DNA of 64,000 nucleotides from Isoetes taiwanensis (GCA_021234155.1 JAJEKV010000064.1:2728001-2792000); one strand, 5' to 3'; positions 20,170 to 32,200 are shown, counted from the first letter of the stretch. Translations and numbers: made by a program. Notes: generated by a model not told the origin, from the sequence alone.

Positions 20170-21640
20170 CTGATGAACGTGAACATTGGCAACAAGCATT
20201 CTTTGATAAGTGAAGGCACTTGGGATTTAGTACCTCTTCCTTCTGAACGTAAAGCTATAAAATGCAAGTGGGTTTTTCGAGTTAAAACTAAAGCAGATGG
20301 TACTTTTGACAGATTTAAAGCAAGGTTGGTTGCAAAAGGGTTTTCTCAAATTGTTGGAGTTGATTATCATGAAACATTCTTGCCTGTAGTGCGTCTTGCC
20401 ACTGTGCGTGCTTTATTGGCATTTGCAGTTAATCATAATCTCTATATTCATCAAATGGATGTTAAAACAGCATTTCTAAATGGAGAGCTTACAAAAGATA
20501 TTTATATGGCACAACCTGATGGTTATAAGGTCACAGGTCAAGAAAATTTGGTTTGCAAATTAAGGAAAGCTCTGTATGATTTAAAACAAGCATCACGTGC
20601 TTGGTATAAGAAGATGCATGCATTTCTTATTTCTGATGGTTACTTACCCACTACTGCTGATGCAAATCTTTATTATAAAAAAGTTGGTGTTGTCTTCACT
20701 TTCATTGCGCTTTATGTTGATGATACTATTTTAGTATCGAATGATCTTCCGTTTCTTAATAAGTGCAAGGCCAACCTTGGAGCTGCGTTTGATATGGTTG
20801 ATCTTGGTTCTATCAAATCTTGTCTTGGACTTCAAATAGAACGTCAAGAAGGTTGCATAAGATTGAGTCAACCAAAATATATTTCTGAGTTACTTGATAA
20901 ATATGATATGACCAATGCTAAACCTCAGTTAACACCATTGGGGCCTAATGTTAAGTTGACTAAGCAGATGTGTCCTCAAACAGAAGCCGAGCGTCTTGAT
21001 ATGGCTAACTATCCATACACAAGTCTTGTTGGTGCTCTAATGTACTTAGCACATGCTACGAGACCAGATATAAGTTATGTTGTTAACACATTGGGACAAT
21101 TTATGTCTAAACCAGGGCATCAGCATTGGAATGCAGCTAAACGAGTTCTTCGCTATCTTAAAGGCACTATAAATTATGCTTTGACATATGCTCGTCAAGA
21201 TATAGGTTCTGATGGTTCACAGTTGGTTGGTTATACTGATGCTGATTGGGGAGGTTGTCCTGACACTTTTCGTTCCACAAGTGGTGCATGTTTCTTTATA
21301 GATCATTCTTTGATATCTTGGTACAGTAAGAAACAACATTGTGTTGCAGTGTCTACTACTGAAGCAGAATATGTTGCAGCTAGTATGGCAAGTAGAGAGT
21401 TGGTATGGTTACGGCGTCTACTTCAATCTTTTCAGCAGGTTTTGATTGCCCAACAGTTTTATATTGTGATAATCAAAGTGCTATTTCGTTGACTAAGGAT
21501 GAGGTTTTCCATTCAAAATCTAAGCATATTGCGATTCATTATCACTACATTAAATTGGAAGTCAAGAAAAAGACAATTGTGTTACAGTATTGTCCTACAG
21601 ATAATATGATAGCAGATATCAAACCATATATAAGTCATGT
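20170..21640 (+). pseudogene. pol: Copia reverse transcriptase and RNase H
   Basis: Long open frame with all landmark copia RT motifs: W-V-F-R-V-K, R-L-V-A-K-G-F-S-Q, Q-M-D-V-K-T-A-F-L-N-G-E-L, Q-A-S-R-A-W-Y and the catalytic Y-V-D-D. RNase H has T-D-A-D-W-G-G, S-T-T-E-A-E-Y-V-A and, after a 1-nt frame change near 21440, Y-C-D-N-Q-S-A-I and K-H-I-A-I-H-Y-H. It ends at D-N-M-I-A-D-I, just before the usual T-K-x-L terminus, and is joined to CSLD sequence. This is the best-preserved RT domain in the window, and reverse transcription is its role in retrotransposition. Confidence 0.9.
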
Positions 21641-21669
21641 TCCTTTCCTATTTTGTTTGATGCAAAAAA

Positions 21670-22582
21670 AACCTACGGTTGACACACGGGAAAAAATGAT
21701 GTTAGCATGTGACGTCGTGGTTCCCCTTTCTTTGCTCGCAAGCAATTCCTGGTCTATGATTTCTTCCTCTGCTCTTCCTCAATCGGCTGATCCCGCTCTT
21801 ATCCAAGCACGGAAGAAGAGCTTCAATCACCAATATGTAGCTATGCCAAGGGAAGATGGCGATCCCAAAATGGGGGGTAAACTCAAAAATCAAATATCTA
21901 GTGCAAATGCACGCAATCCCACAAATTACGCGATTCGACCCACTCGGACCCGTATTGAGGAACTTCGGTGGATGGAAGCACAAATAATACAACCCTGTTG
22001 TTGTGGATCCGGCGATAAAAATAAAGTGGCGAGCAACAATTTGTGTCCAACACTATATTCCTTTGGAGGATTCAACGCTTTTACCTTGCAGGGGCATGTT
22101 CTAGATAAAATGATAGAATCCGAAGTGGCCCATCCGCAAATGGCTTATGCTAGAGGGAATGCCTGTGCAATTTATGGATGTGATGGAAAGGCCATGAGGG
22201 ATGAAAGGGGCGAGGATGTTCTTCCTTGTGAATGCGCCTTCAAAATCTGTCGGGATTGCTACTTTGATGCCATCAATAATGGGGGAAAATGCCCTGGATG
22301 CAAGGAAACTTTCAAGATTCTTGATCCTGATGGCCCTAATGCCGAAACTCTTCCTTTGCCAGCGCCTAAGCCAGATCGACGCATATTGAGTAGAAGGTAC
22401 TCTGAATTTGATCATACTAGATGGTTGTATGAAACTAAGGGTACCTACGGCTATGGCAATGCAGTATAGCCTAAGGATGATGCTTATCTCGGAGCTGGCG
22501 TTCCTCCTAGCTTTAAAGAGAAATCTTGCAGGCCATTTTCGCGAAAAATAAAAATTTCTGCTGCAATTCTCAGCCCATACAG
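21670..22582 (+). pseudogene. Cellulose synthase-like D (CSLD) exon with N-terminal zinc finger
   Basis: CSLD proteins are Golgi or plasma-membrane glycosyltransferases of family GT2 that make beta-glucan chains at sites of tip growth. This exon encodes the family's N-terminal region: a basic stretch, the RING-like zinc finger (C-x4-C, then [24 protein letters not shown]), then W-L-Y-E-T-K-G-T-Y-G-Y-G-N-A and the pre-membrane S-R-K-I-K-I-S-A-A-I-L-S-P-Y-R. It ends at a GT donor (22583), a normal CSLD exon end. A TAG replaces the Trp codon expected after G-N-A-V (22467-22469). The catalytic domain is absent. The upstream side is fused in frame to copia RNase H. Confidence 0.8.
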
Positions 22583-23791
22583 GTATGAATGCTCTGTTTC
22601 TTATGGTCTGTATATTTTCCTTGCTGCAATTTATTAGGGTTAATTCTTGCCTAATTTGCGTACTAGGACATGCACATTTATTTTGTTGATTGAATATAAT
22701 ATGAGTCGTTTAGCCATTTTATCAGCTTTTCTTTGCTGTATATTGAATTTATCTGTAGCTATCAGACCCTCATGTTATTGCTTTCATTTGATGCAGGCTT
22801 TTGGTTTTGATCGGGCTTCTAAGATGCAGAACTGATGTGGGTTCTTTCAAGTTTTCCCACGTTTAAAGGGTGGTCTCCTCTATGACCCCTGATAAATTGA
22901 AGCTGTCGGATTTAGGCGTGTTCCAAAATAGGGAAAGGTCTGTCCCAAAGCTCCAACAACCACATCCATCGTAATTTCCTTTGCTGTTGCTTCTTGTGCT
23001 TTTTGATTTGGCTGTCAAAACCATACAGAAGGGGGCCAAAAGCGCTCTTAGACCTAGGCGGTGCTCCTAATTAAACATTCCTATCCATTGAGGCGGCTAC
23101 AGAGCTCTAGTCCTAGTTCATCTTTCCCAGGGATCAGGCCAGAATAGTATTCGAGAAGAAGAACGTTGATGGAACAGCGGCAGTAGCATGCTGGAATCAG
23201 ATTTTAAATCACAGACATGGATTGGCTTGCATTGTCGGGTGATTTTGTTTCCTTTGCGAGGTGGAAACAATGACAAAATGAGAATGTTCGATCGGCTCTG
23301 ATCTTGCCCTCCTTGTGAGCTGCATTTACCTAACCAAGAGCTTACACCTATAGAACATAGCGTTTGGAAACAGAAAACTAGAGCCATTGGAAGACGTCCC
23401 ATAAAAAGAGAATGGGTTTTTTTCTCTAGCCTTATTTTTTAACTGGCCCCTCTTGCTTTACAAAAAGAAGCAAAACAGTTTTGCAAGCACAAAACACACT
23501 AAAACGTACTCTTTGCAAAGTAATACCTCATTAGAATATGCATGTAATGCGATTGAAGGGCAAAGCAAGACATGCTGTGCATTGAATGCATGCCAACTGA
23601 AGGGTGGCTATGGCTATGGTGTAGTAACAGAACTGTGGACTGACAAAACTGTATGCACAAAAATGGATCAAAGTGGAATGAAGCAGAGAAAACAAAGTTA
23701 AAAAAAATAGGAACAGGTCTGGATCCTTGGTCACCTTCCCGAGTAATTGTATATGACATTTTATATATTGTATTTTTGGTTCTCTTTTATT
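22583..23791. other. CSLD intron-like and unassigned sequence
   Basis: Starts with the donor GTATGA. I could not find CSLD exon 2 (transmembrane and catalytic parts). 23740-23791 is probably the 3' end of a copia internal region, since a polypurine tract and LTR start follow. No convincing ORF. Confidence 0.45.
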
Positions 23792-23930
23792 GAGAGGCCA
23801 GGGGGGGTGTTGAGATGCCACGTTGGGCTCTCATGCCTTTTCCATAATCTATACTTAGCTCTTCCAAGTATAGACATGCCTTTTCCATATTTAGACATGC
23901 CTAATGGCATGCCTTTTTCTATGTACTTAT
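23792..23930 (+). repeat. Copia polypurine tract and truncated 3' LTR
   Basis: A purine-rich run (gagaggccaggggggg, 23792-23807) directly precedes TGTTGAGATGCC, followed by sequence homologous to 16970-17060. This is the arrangement at the 3' end of an LTR element. The LTR is cut at about 23930 and joined to an RBR fragment. It supplies the LTR start that is missing from the other copies. Confidence 0.7.
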
Positions 23931-23938
23931 ATAAGTGT

Positions 23939-24000
23939 TCATAATCTCTCTGTGTTTTCCTCCAGCGGCCTGCTTATAAAAATCGAACAATTCTTATAAG
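23939..24000 (-). pseudogene. Short RBR gene fragment, copy 3
   Basis: Matches 51047-51108 (around the V-Y-Y-C-P-Y-K-D-C codons of the RBR remnant). It is bounded on the left by the LTR fragment and on the right by the tail of the GC-rich LINE. Confidence 0.5.
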
Positions 24001-24222
24001 GAAGGAAGGAAGGTATTTTTATCGTCCACGGAGACCAATCGGTCTATGGGACCCAATACAAAAGCGCAGCAAGCGGATTACTACCCGGATTAAAAAACCC
24101 CCGCCCCGAAGGGTTTTCGAGGGAAAAACCGTGGCAGCAATCAGCCTGCTGACAAACTGTTCCAACATACAAAATGCAAAAACACACAAATATATATACA
24201 TTCATGTACCCATAGTGCCTGA

Positions 24223-24900
24223 TCAGCGAGCAGCCAGGCGGGGGCAAAGGTGGGCCCGCAGATCCAGTACCTCCTGAATGTACTTCCCCAGAGCACGTAC
24301 TGACGGTGTGTTCATCAGCAAATGTAGGGGCAAGTCCGGCCGTACTAAGGAGCGTGTCGCCCGGACCGGATCGGGAATCTTTGGGCAACTCTGGAAAGTG
24401 TGAGACTCATCCTCAATGGCACCCGTTTGGCAAAGACCCGACAAAGCCTCGTCTGGCGGGGCTCCCCAATCCACCGCCGTCTCAATGAGAGGCGGTGGGC
24501 ACTGTCGAATGGAGGCAATGAGCTGCGCGCTTTTCGGCGGTGGGAATGGGTAGAGCTGCGGGCCCCGAACCAACGATGGGGTTGATGTGCTCCTTGTAAT
24601 GGGCCATTTTGACTGCTTCTAGAGCGCGGGGTCCCGTGAGGCTTGCCAAGGAAGCAAGCGCCCAGGTATTCCCGCATGCCGCCACGATCGGCCTCGGTCA
24701 CCGCACGCATCTCATTTCCCCGCACGTTCCATCCGGTGAACCACGATCTCTCTTACCCTCCAACAAAGTTCCGAGCGCATTGCAGGGCCCATTGCCCACA
24801 GAAGCCGCAAGAATCGGAGCCGCAATGTAATCCGATAGGGCGAAGGTTTCACCCCAAGTGCCGTACAAAAATGCCTTCTCGCACTGCTCCAAGTCATTTT
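24223..24900 (-). pseudogene. LINE C-terminal zinc-binding-like domain
   Basis: The minus-strand frame near 24573-24223 has C-Q-T-G-A-I-E-D-E-S-H-T-F-Q-S-C-P, the C...H...C pattern common after reverse transcriptase in many LINE proteins, then L-G-K-Y-I-Q-E-V-L-D-L-R near the C-terminus. The upstream part is frame-broken. It ends close to the (CCTT)n tail. Confidence 0.55.
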
Positions 24901-24990
24901 CAGGTCGCTAAAGAGGCGGCCAAGGGCCCCAAACCTCGACCCCATATACAGAAAGCTCGAGCCTCAAACAGTCATGTGTGATGGCCCCAA

Positions 24991-25930
24991 TCATAGAGCT
25001 CTACGCACGGTGATTGTTGTACACGCATGGCATAAAGCACCTTCAGCCTGCTTTGCCACCGCAAGCGGATGGACGTCTCCCCAACTGAGTGAGGAGGGGA
25101 ACTCCACCCCTAGGTACTTGTAGGTGGGTGACCTCCATAGACTGCCCCTCGATATGTGAGTCACGGAGGCGTGGGGTGGCGTGAAGAGGATATGAGAACC
25201 ACCCCTGGTCTTGGCAGATTCACGCGCATGTCGTAGGCGGCATAATGTGTCTAGGGCATCGGATGGGATTTGCATAGCAAAGGGTGTGGGCGGAAGGTCA
25301 ACATCGTCCTTATAGATGAGCTGGTGGGGCGACACGGTGCAAAAGTCGTATGCCACCCCCATGCTCGATAAGCGGGGCTCTCTGGCGGTAGAGGCCAAAA
25401 GTGTTGTTGGTGAGAGGGGCAGCCCACCGGACGCCGATACTCTTGGTGAATGCTTGGCCCATCGGCCGCATCCTGCCAAAACAACTCTCATACGGCTTGT
25501 ATATGGCATTACACTTGCGGCGTGCCCATGATTGACTTGATCTAGCCCATAGCTTTTCCAGGGGACCGTGTCGAAAGCCTTGGCGAAGTCCACAAAGCAG
25601 CAATACAAGTCTTGCCGATGGTTTCGCATTGTCTTCAATCGCCCGCTGCAGTGTAAAGATATGGTCCAACCGATTGTGTGGCGGAGTCTAAAGCCCGCTT
25701 GTGTGAGGGATCGCACATCTGGCGCCTCTTGATGATTCAGGTCAAACCGCCGCTTTCGAGAATGCCGACCAATAGTTTGGCAAATCTTTGAACCGACCAT
25801 GATCGTCCGAATTAATTGGACGGAAGGTGGGTCGGCCCGTCCTTATGAATGGGGACAACCCCTCGCTTATGGTCCATTGTCGGGAAACCTTCTGCAATGC
25901 TCGGTTGAACGGGGTAGTGAGGATCGGCAC
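24991..25930 (-). pseudogene. LINE reverse transcriptase
   Basis: RT motifs on the minus strand, partly across frames: G-L-(S/V)-P-x-x-K-D-G upstream, Q-A-G-F-R-x-x-H-T, C-F-V-D-F-A-K-A-F-D-T-V-P-W (first catalytic Asp), an S-G-G-L-P-L-S-P-T region where R-Q-G-C-P-L-S-P-T is expected, and Y-K-D-D-V-D-L where Y-A-D-D is expected. Then come T-Y-K-Y-L-G-V-E-F and other palm/thumb features. The altered Y-x-D-D and lost R-Q-G-C suggest an inactive copy, though CTG-site artefacts could contribute. Confidence 0.7.
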
Positions 25931-26233
25931 CGGCGGTGACCGCCCATTTGAGTAACTTCGATGGTCAAGATACCATCAGGTCACCGCCTTCCCATTAGCC
26001 GCCCGTTCGCGGGCCCTCCACAACATCCTCCTCCGCGAGAACCAATGGGGGGCCATCCTGTGGGGGGCATGGGCGACGCATCCCACTGGTGGATCATAGA
26101 GCCGCCGCAAGTCTTGCTGCCCCACCGCCCGGGGTGTGATGTCCCCCAGGGTGGGCTGGCCTTCAAGCACTCTCTGGCGCCAAAAGGTTCGAGGATGAGT
26201 GTCAAGCGTCCGAACATTTCCCCTAGTGCACTC

Positions 26234-26548
26234 GGTAAAAGCATGTTAGGGTGTACCACTTTTGGAACTCCGCAAAAGTACATACACTGGGTACTGCCAG
26301 AACTGGGTACTTTCTTATTTTTATTTTCATTAAAACTAGTACAAAAGTTCAAAACAAAAGTCAAGGGCGCATTAATATTCAAAGTTAAGATAAAGATAAT
26401 GCTATTCCGGAGACCAAAATATATATAAAAGTTCTAAAATGTACCTTTTATTGAGATATTATGCTAGTACCCCCGGATCCCGGTACCTTTTTAGGTACTT
26501 TTGGTCACTAAATAATACTTTTTAGGGACACCCTAACATGCTTTTACC
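26234..26548. mobile_element. 315-bp TIR element (MITE) inside the GC-rich LINE
   Basis: Bounded by inverted repeats GGTAAAAGCATGTTAGGGTG(T) on the left and its exact reverse complement on the right (21 bp). The interior is AT-rich and non-coding, in sharp contrast to the GC-rich LINE on both sides. An inner repeat of 'gggtac/gtaccc' motifs is also seen. I found no clear target-site duplication. Confidence 0.8.
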
Positions 26549-27195
26549 CGCTGGCAAGGTTCCGCCTTTGTCTCCTTCCGGATGGCACGCGGTGCGGTGT
26601 GATGGCCGCAGCGTGTATCCGGATCGAGCGTGATTTGAGCCGGGCGCTGCGTTCGTTACACTCCCATCTGCCACGGTGGGGGTGCGGAAAGGTTTGCCCC
26701 CTCGGGTGGCGCCCATGAGCATCTTCATAGTCCTCCGCCTGCTCTCTAGTGTGGGGGTCTGCATGGTGGCGTCCATGAGCATCTCGGCATAGTCTCAGGG
26801 CTCATAATCCAGCCGAGGATGGAGATGGCGGGCATTCCCGGGCGGCTTGCCAAGCCATGTCCAAATAAAGTGGGAGGTGATCCGAAGTCAACCTCCTCAT
26901 CCCCGATCGGTGCCCACCCTAAAACAACCGATGAGATGCATATCTTGCGCAACTACGCAGCACATAGTCTACCACGCTTAGACCCTCCCCCGATTGTCCC
27001 GGCTGCAGGTGCAATTTTATGGTGAAGCGGCCATTGTGATGTGCCATTGCAAATTATCAAGTCAAAATACCGCGATAGCAGAGCAACTATTCGCAAAGCG
27101 AAAGTGACTGGTCGTCATCCGATGCGCTCGGGCGGGTTGCCTCGCGGGCGAGGCTGCGCAGGACATCGAGTGAGGGTCAAGTCTCATGGGCTGCT

Positions 27196-27867
27196 CTACT
27201 CCGTCGGTGCATTGAAATCCCCAAGAAGGGACCACCTAGCCAACCGCTTATGGTCTGGCCAGATGTCATCATATAGATCGACATAAGGGTCCATCCTATC
27301 CGCATCGGAGTGGTCGCGATAGAAGGTGCTCTCTGCGTGAGGGAAATAACAAAGACGCCGAAAAAGAGGGTTGCCACCGGCATTATGCACACGAACCCAC
27401 AAGTACCGGGTTGGTTGCATCTGTCTTTTGGAGGGTGACCGAATGTGCCAAGGTTGTCCCCAGTAGCAAGCAACCCCACCATGACCCCTCCGGTCCGTAC
27501 ATGCATTGAAGACCGAAATGTTGGTAACCCGACAGGTCGTAGCTCGTGGCCCAAGATGCTCCCATGTCTCTATGAGAAAGATGAGATCCATATCGGCCGC
27601 CACGGAGTTGAGACCGTATCCCCTTCGCCAAAGGAAGCCTCGACAATTCCATGAGACCACCCAGGAGGCACAATTCCTATTTGTCGCCAAAGAGGGCGCG
27701 CAACCGACTGAAGTGGGTGGGTGGAGGACGGGAAGTAGAGGCTGAGTGAGAAGTAGATGGAGCGGAGGCAGCATGTGGCTGAGAGGGCGTGGGTCGTGAG
27801 GAAGAAGGAGTAGGAGCAGGAGTAGGAGAAGGGGGGACTGTGGTAGGAGAAGCAGAAGCAGGACCAA
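27196..27867 (-). pseudogene. LINE apurinic/apyrimidinic-type endonuclease domain
   Basis: Open minus-strand frame with endonuclease/exonuclease/phosphatase-fold motifs: S-W-N-C-R-G at the start, the catalytic Glu in L-I-E-T-W, G-H-G-G-V-A-C-Y-W, and L-L-G-D-F-N-A. In LINEs this domain nicks target DNA to start target-primed reverse transcription. A Leu- and Pro-rich stretch precedes it. The C-terminal S-D-H motif was not located with confidence. The segment ends near 27196, and the link to RT is broken and contains the 315-bp insertion. Confidence 0.75.
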
Positions 27868-28199
27868 GTTCAGCTGCGATTGGGGCTGCGGGGTCTGCAG
27901 CAGTGGGCGAGGGCAAATTTAGAGACAAATTTCTTGTATGATTTCTGGCATTGTGTAGCACAACTGAGGACAGTTATCTTTTACCCTGATGGGCTATTCC
28001 GATTCTGTTTTGAACTTGTGAATTCGTTGTAGTTGCTTGGTGAGGCCTTCTAAGGCACAACCATAAGAGCCAATAAAAGGGTAAAATAACCATATAAAGA
28101 GCAAGCCTTACATGCCAAGGCACCTTTTGGAAAAAGGTCTTGGGAGGAAAGGGAGAAGGGAGCTAGCTAAATAAATAGAGGAGAAGGACGTTTGTTGAA

Positions 28200-28540
28200 G
28201 GTGATCCTGGCAAAACCTTCAACCTCAGTGGTTTAGAACCTCCAGGTTGCTTAAGGCAATCACTCTATGTGAAAACTTCCAAGTAGAATGCTCAAACAAT
28301 GATTGTGAACCACATTCATGAAAGAGAAAAAAGTCTGCCTTGCAATAATAGATGCCAAATGCAATCCAGAGAGAGCTTGTTCATGTTTTTTGGTGCTAAG
28401 GCTACTCAAGATCTTGAAGGATATTGGGCATAAAGTCGATTGAACTTCGATTAGAGCAAATCCCTCAAAAATGCATTCTTGACTAGGTCACAATTTGGTC
28501 AATATCCCTCGCAGAGAGTGAAATTTTCTAACTGGATAAA
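28200..28540 (-). repeat. Diverged inverted copy of the protease downstream region
   Basis: The reverse complement matches 32885-33210 (and 3700-4010): shared landmarks include 'aaccttcaacctcagtggtt' and 'ggtcaatatccct'. Divergence is much greater than between the two large blocks and is spread over all sequence contexts, so this is an older duplication. It has no coding content. Confidence 0.65.
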
Positions 28541-29082
28541 GGCAGCTCCTTTTTAGGATTTGATGCTTGAATCCCTCTCTAGTATATCTGCACACAATGG
28601 TCAAGCATACTTTTTGCATGTGCAAATTTTCTGGAAATTTGATTTCAAGTTCAACAGATTGTCACAAACTATGAACAGCAGGCAAATCTTGAATCTCTCG
28701 ATGCTTGAATGTACTTTTTTGTTCTTTGGAGTAATTTCAATGCTATCAATGCTTATGCAGGTGAGAGGATGCAAATTACTCAAGCAAGGTATAAATATGG
28801 ACTGATAAGAGCAGATTAATGATCTGGTTGTGCAAGTTCGAATTTCTATCAAAGGAGTATGCAGGCACTTTAGCTATCATAAACCTATGCTATATATGCT
28901 TACATGCAACACTTTAGCTATCTCTTTTTTTTTTTTTTTTTTTTTTTTGTGCTAGAATGCAAGGATCATGTTGTGCATTCATGATGCCAAACACAAAGTC
29001 AACTGAAAACATTCACAAATATATCACCAAGGATCGAATTTTCAAAATACTTGGACTGATTTTGGTATTTGAGAAGGATTTT
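28541..29082. other. Unassigned AT-rich stretch
   Basis: No ORF with recognisable content. A 22-nt T run lies at 28927-28948, which may be the tail of a retrotransposed sequence on the minus strand. Nothing further is supported. Confidence 0.4.
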
Positions 29083-29223
29083 AAGACCATTGGAGCTTTC
29101 TTGTCTATCTCAAGGCCAGACATTCTCATAATGTGATGAGGCATCATATTAAGAGGTGATCCCCCATCTAATAGGACCTTGGTCAGGATCTTTTTGCCCT
29201 TTCTAGCAACACAAATAAAAGCT
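29083..29223 (-). pseudogene. Ty3/gypsy-type retroviral aspartic protease fragment
   Basis: The minus strand reads continuously through V-A-R-K-G-K-K-I-L-T-K-V-L-L-D-G-G-S, then P-L-N-M-M-P. The pattern (V/L)-x-D-G-G-S-x-x-N-(I/M)-(L/M)-P is typical of plant gypsy polyprotein proteases. Only this part is seen; reading frames on both sides are lost. The left edge of the large duplicated block (29199) falls inside it. Confidence 0.65.
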
Positions 29224-32200
29224 CCTGGGTCATAATCTGAAAGAAGTTTGAATAGATAATAATGTCAACTAGGTATATAAGATTCACAATGCACAAGTTA
29301 TAAATTCACTATAACTATGCAACCATTGTCTTCTCAAAATATGAATTGAAATACTATGATATCATATTGTAGACAATGAAATGAATTCAATATATGAGTT
29401 CGACAGCACGAGCCTGTTCCCCTTGAACAACTTATTCCTGTGTGTATCTCAATTGAAAACTTCTTCTTAATTTATTTTACAAGGATCCGCCGCTTAGGCC
29501 AGATCCGCCGCCTCAGGTAACCTTCTTTGGGTGAATCTCCATGGTTCTGGGGACTTTCCCCATTTGAATATGGATTTATGCTTAAGGCATTGGACCAAGT
29601 TAGTCCAACTTTAACTCCAATGAATCTAAATCATATAACCATGTGAACTTATCATTCATGCAAAACCCCATCGACTATTTTATGTAGTTAGATTGTATAA
29701 AATAAGCACCAAAGCCATGTTAAAAATCACCATAGTTCATTTAATCTTGTTAATTAGGCATTCTCATTATTCTTAATATAAAAAGGTCTACATGTTATCA
29801 TCTGTGTTCTTTGTAAAATCACAAACATTGTATGCGACATCAAAACATGCACATGTTAGCTACCAAAGCAGTGTTAAAGGCCACTAATAATCAAAATGCA
29901 AAATTACATTAGCCACATGTGTTGTCTTACAAGTGATCAAAGAAAGCATGTGAATTTAGCACATACAAATATCATAGTATTCCATCTTAAATCCATTTGT
30001 TTATTAAAAAGAAACCATTAGATGAAACTCTCTACTTTTAATGTTGTAATAGATAACCACCATAAGATGAAACCACTAGTATAAACCTTGATATAGACCT
30101 TTATCATACTTAACAAACCATATTAGAATATGAAACTGTCATGCAAAAACAACATATTAGTCATATTAGTCGTAAAGACCACTATAGTAGGTGGTTTTTT
30201 ATTCTCATGGATATGTATCAAAGTCCACTATTATAGTGGTTTTAAGTGGAGCCTTGTGATGTCTATCCGCCCCTACCTCCATCACCTCCTCTTCCTCCCG
30301 CATAGCCAGGTTGTCCAGCTTGGCCATTGTGGCCTCGCAGCCGGTGCACCCTGAGACATTCATTCCATACTCATCTGCACAAGAGTTGCCCTTAGTCCAC
30401 ATAAAACACTTCAAATCTTCACTCTTTTCCACCAGATCCATTAAACTGCTGTCACATTCCCATCCATCAGCTCATATTCTTTACCACTGATCACACTTGT
30501 CATGCAGGTTCATCTGCAAATCACTTCCATGTTCATATTCATATCATACTGAAATCTACCACCACCATCTGTCTCTCAATCCATTGCAGGTCCATTGAGC
30601 TGCCAAGCATATCTCCACATTGGCAGTTGGCTGGAATCCTATTCTGATTATCAAGCAAGAAACAAGAGGCTGGGGGATCAGCCTGTTCTTTTAGTTTGGC
30701 ATAATGCTGCCATGCTATGGCAGCATGGAAGAGCAAGACACATTCTCATATTCTCATGCCCACACTTCAATTTGAACACAGATATACAAAGACAATGCAT
30801 CTTTGCACATTTTGAGAAGAAGACTTGAAGACCAAAGTGAGGACATTTGACAAAAATCACACAAGCATGGCATGGAAGGAGATTCAAGCAAATGTTGAAG
30901 ATTTGAAGACCCCTTGAAGAGTTCTTGGTATGTGATGCTACTATTTGAGTTCTTGGCATAGCCACATCATTCCTTGATTTCCATCTTAAGCCTTCCATAT
31001 CCCTTATTATAAAAACTTGCCCATGAGACCTCAAATTCTATCCCTACATCTCATTTCCTAAGGCAAAATGGCCTAGAAGATTTTTTCTAGTCAAAACTTC
31101 TCCTTCACATGTCATTCATATCTCACACACTCACCATATCATTACCATTTCATTAAAGCACGATATCTACTTGACTTGGTCATGCACATGATCAAAGGTC
31201 AAAAGTCAAATGAAGAGAGAGAGAGTGTAAGATTCCTAAGGGAAGCAATTAAGAGTCAAAATTTACCTAGAAAATGCAAATTATATGCATTGGCACTTAA
31301 ATTGACCTATGACACCATCCAAAAGGGGCCAAATCACCATACATGTCATCTTCATTGCCATGTCATATCATACACGTGTCACCCCATTGAAGTTCCATCC
31401 TTTGCAAAAAATCTTCAATTTAAAGTGTTTAGGTTCATAAGGGTGACATATTATCTTGCCACATCATCACCTACACTTCCACATCATCATCCACATGTCA
31501 TACACATCATCTCCACATCATCTCATGTTTTGACTAGAAAAAATATTCTTAGCCAAGTTGTTTGACATCTCATTACCCCTACTTGCCATGTCATCCTCAC
31601 ATTGCCAACTCATCATGCCTACATGCCACATCACCATTCTCATACCCCTTCTCAAAGCAAAAATTAAAAAGCCTTTTTTGCTAAAAAGATTCCACCATCA
31701 TTGAGAGCATCAAAAAGAAATTCCAAAAATTCGTTTATTTGGGCCTTCATATATGACTTCTTGGGAAACGTGCCAAACCATATATTGCAAAAATGTTTCC
31801 TATCTACCCCCCAGCCTAGATTCCCCTGCCAATCACCCCCCACCACGTGGTACACCCGGGCGTGTGGGGCAGTGGAGGTACCAAATCCCACATGGGCACA
31901 GCATACGCTTTATTAACAGAGATAAAAATTTCAGGCCTTTTATACCTTGGCTACTTTTCTTCTACACGTCTGGGGGTATATCGAGCTTGTTTTTCTAAAA
32001 ACCCTAACAGACTGTTATGCCAAGATCCGGCTGAAACACCTGATTCAACCACCAAATCATGACCTAGAGATATCGGATCGGCCCATATTATACCAAGAAC
32101 CTATCAGATAAACTAAAAAACAAAAAATGCGGCACGGATTTGCCAAGAACAATACTGAACAGAGGTTTTCAAAACGGGAAATTGTTTTGAGAAGTTTTTT

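Larger units (their letters stand above)
24001..27960 (-). mobile_element. GC-rich non-LTR retrotransposon (LINE, non-L1 clade), degenerate
   Basis: On the minus strand the order is a Pro-rich N-terminal region (27960-27680), apurinic-type endonuclease (27867-27196), reverse transcriptase (about 25930-24991) and a Cys/His-containing C-terminal domain (about 24730-24223). The 3' end (left) is a short (CCTT)n repeat instead of poly(A), as in some LINE clades. The block is clearly richer in GC than its surroundings, and frames are broken. It is interrupted by a TIR element at 26234-26548. The exact right end and target-site duplication were not resolved. Confidence 0.75.

Noticed and set aside
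22583-22850. CSLD second exon downstream of the donor at 22583
   Set aside because: An AG near 22797 is followed by sequence that does not translate to the expected membrane segment in any frame.
24306-24981. Several plus-strand ORFs in the GC-rich block
   Set aside because: They overlap the minus-strand LINE and show no family features. High GC content makes chance ORFs common.
28927-28948. T run as the tail of a minus-strand retrocopy
   Set aside because: No coding or LINE/SINE features upstream on the minus strand and no target duplication seen.
30205-30441. Conserved minus-strand ORF with a C-x2-C motif as a gene
   Set aside because: Conservation is explained by the recent block duplication. 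It is broken in copy 1, and no family is recognised.
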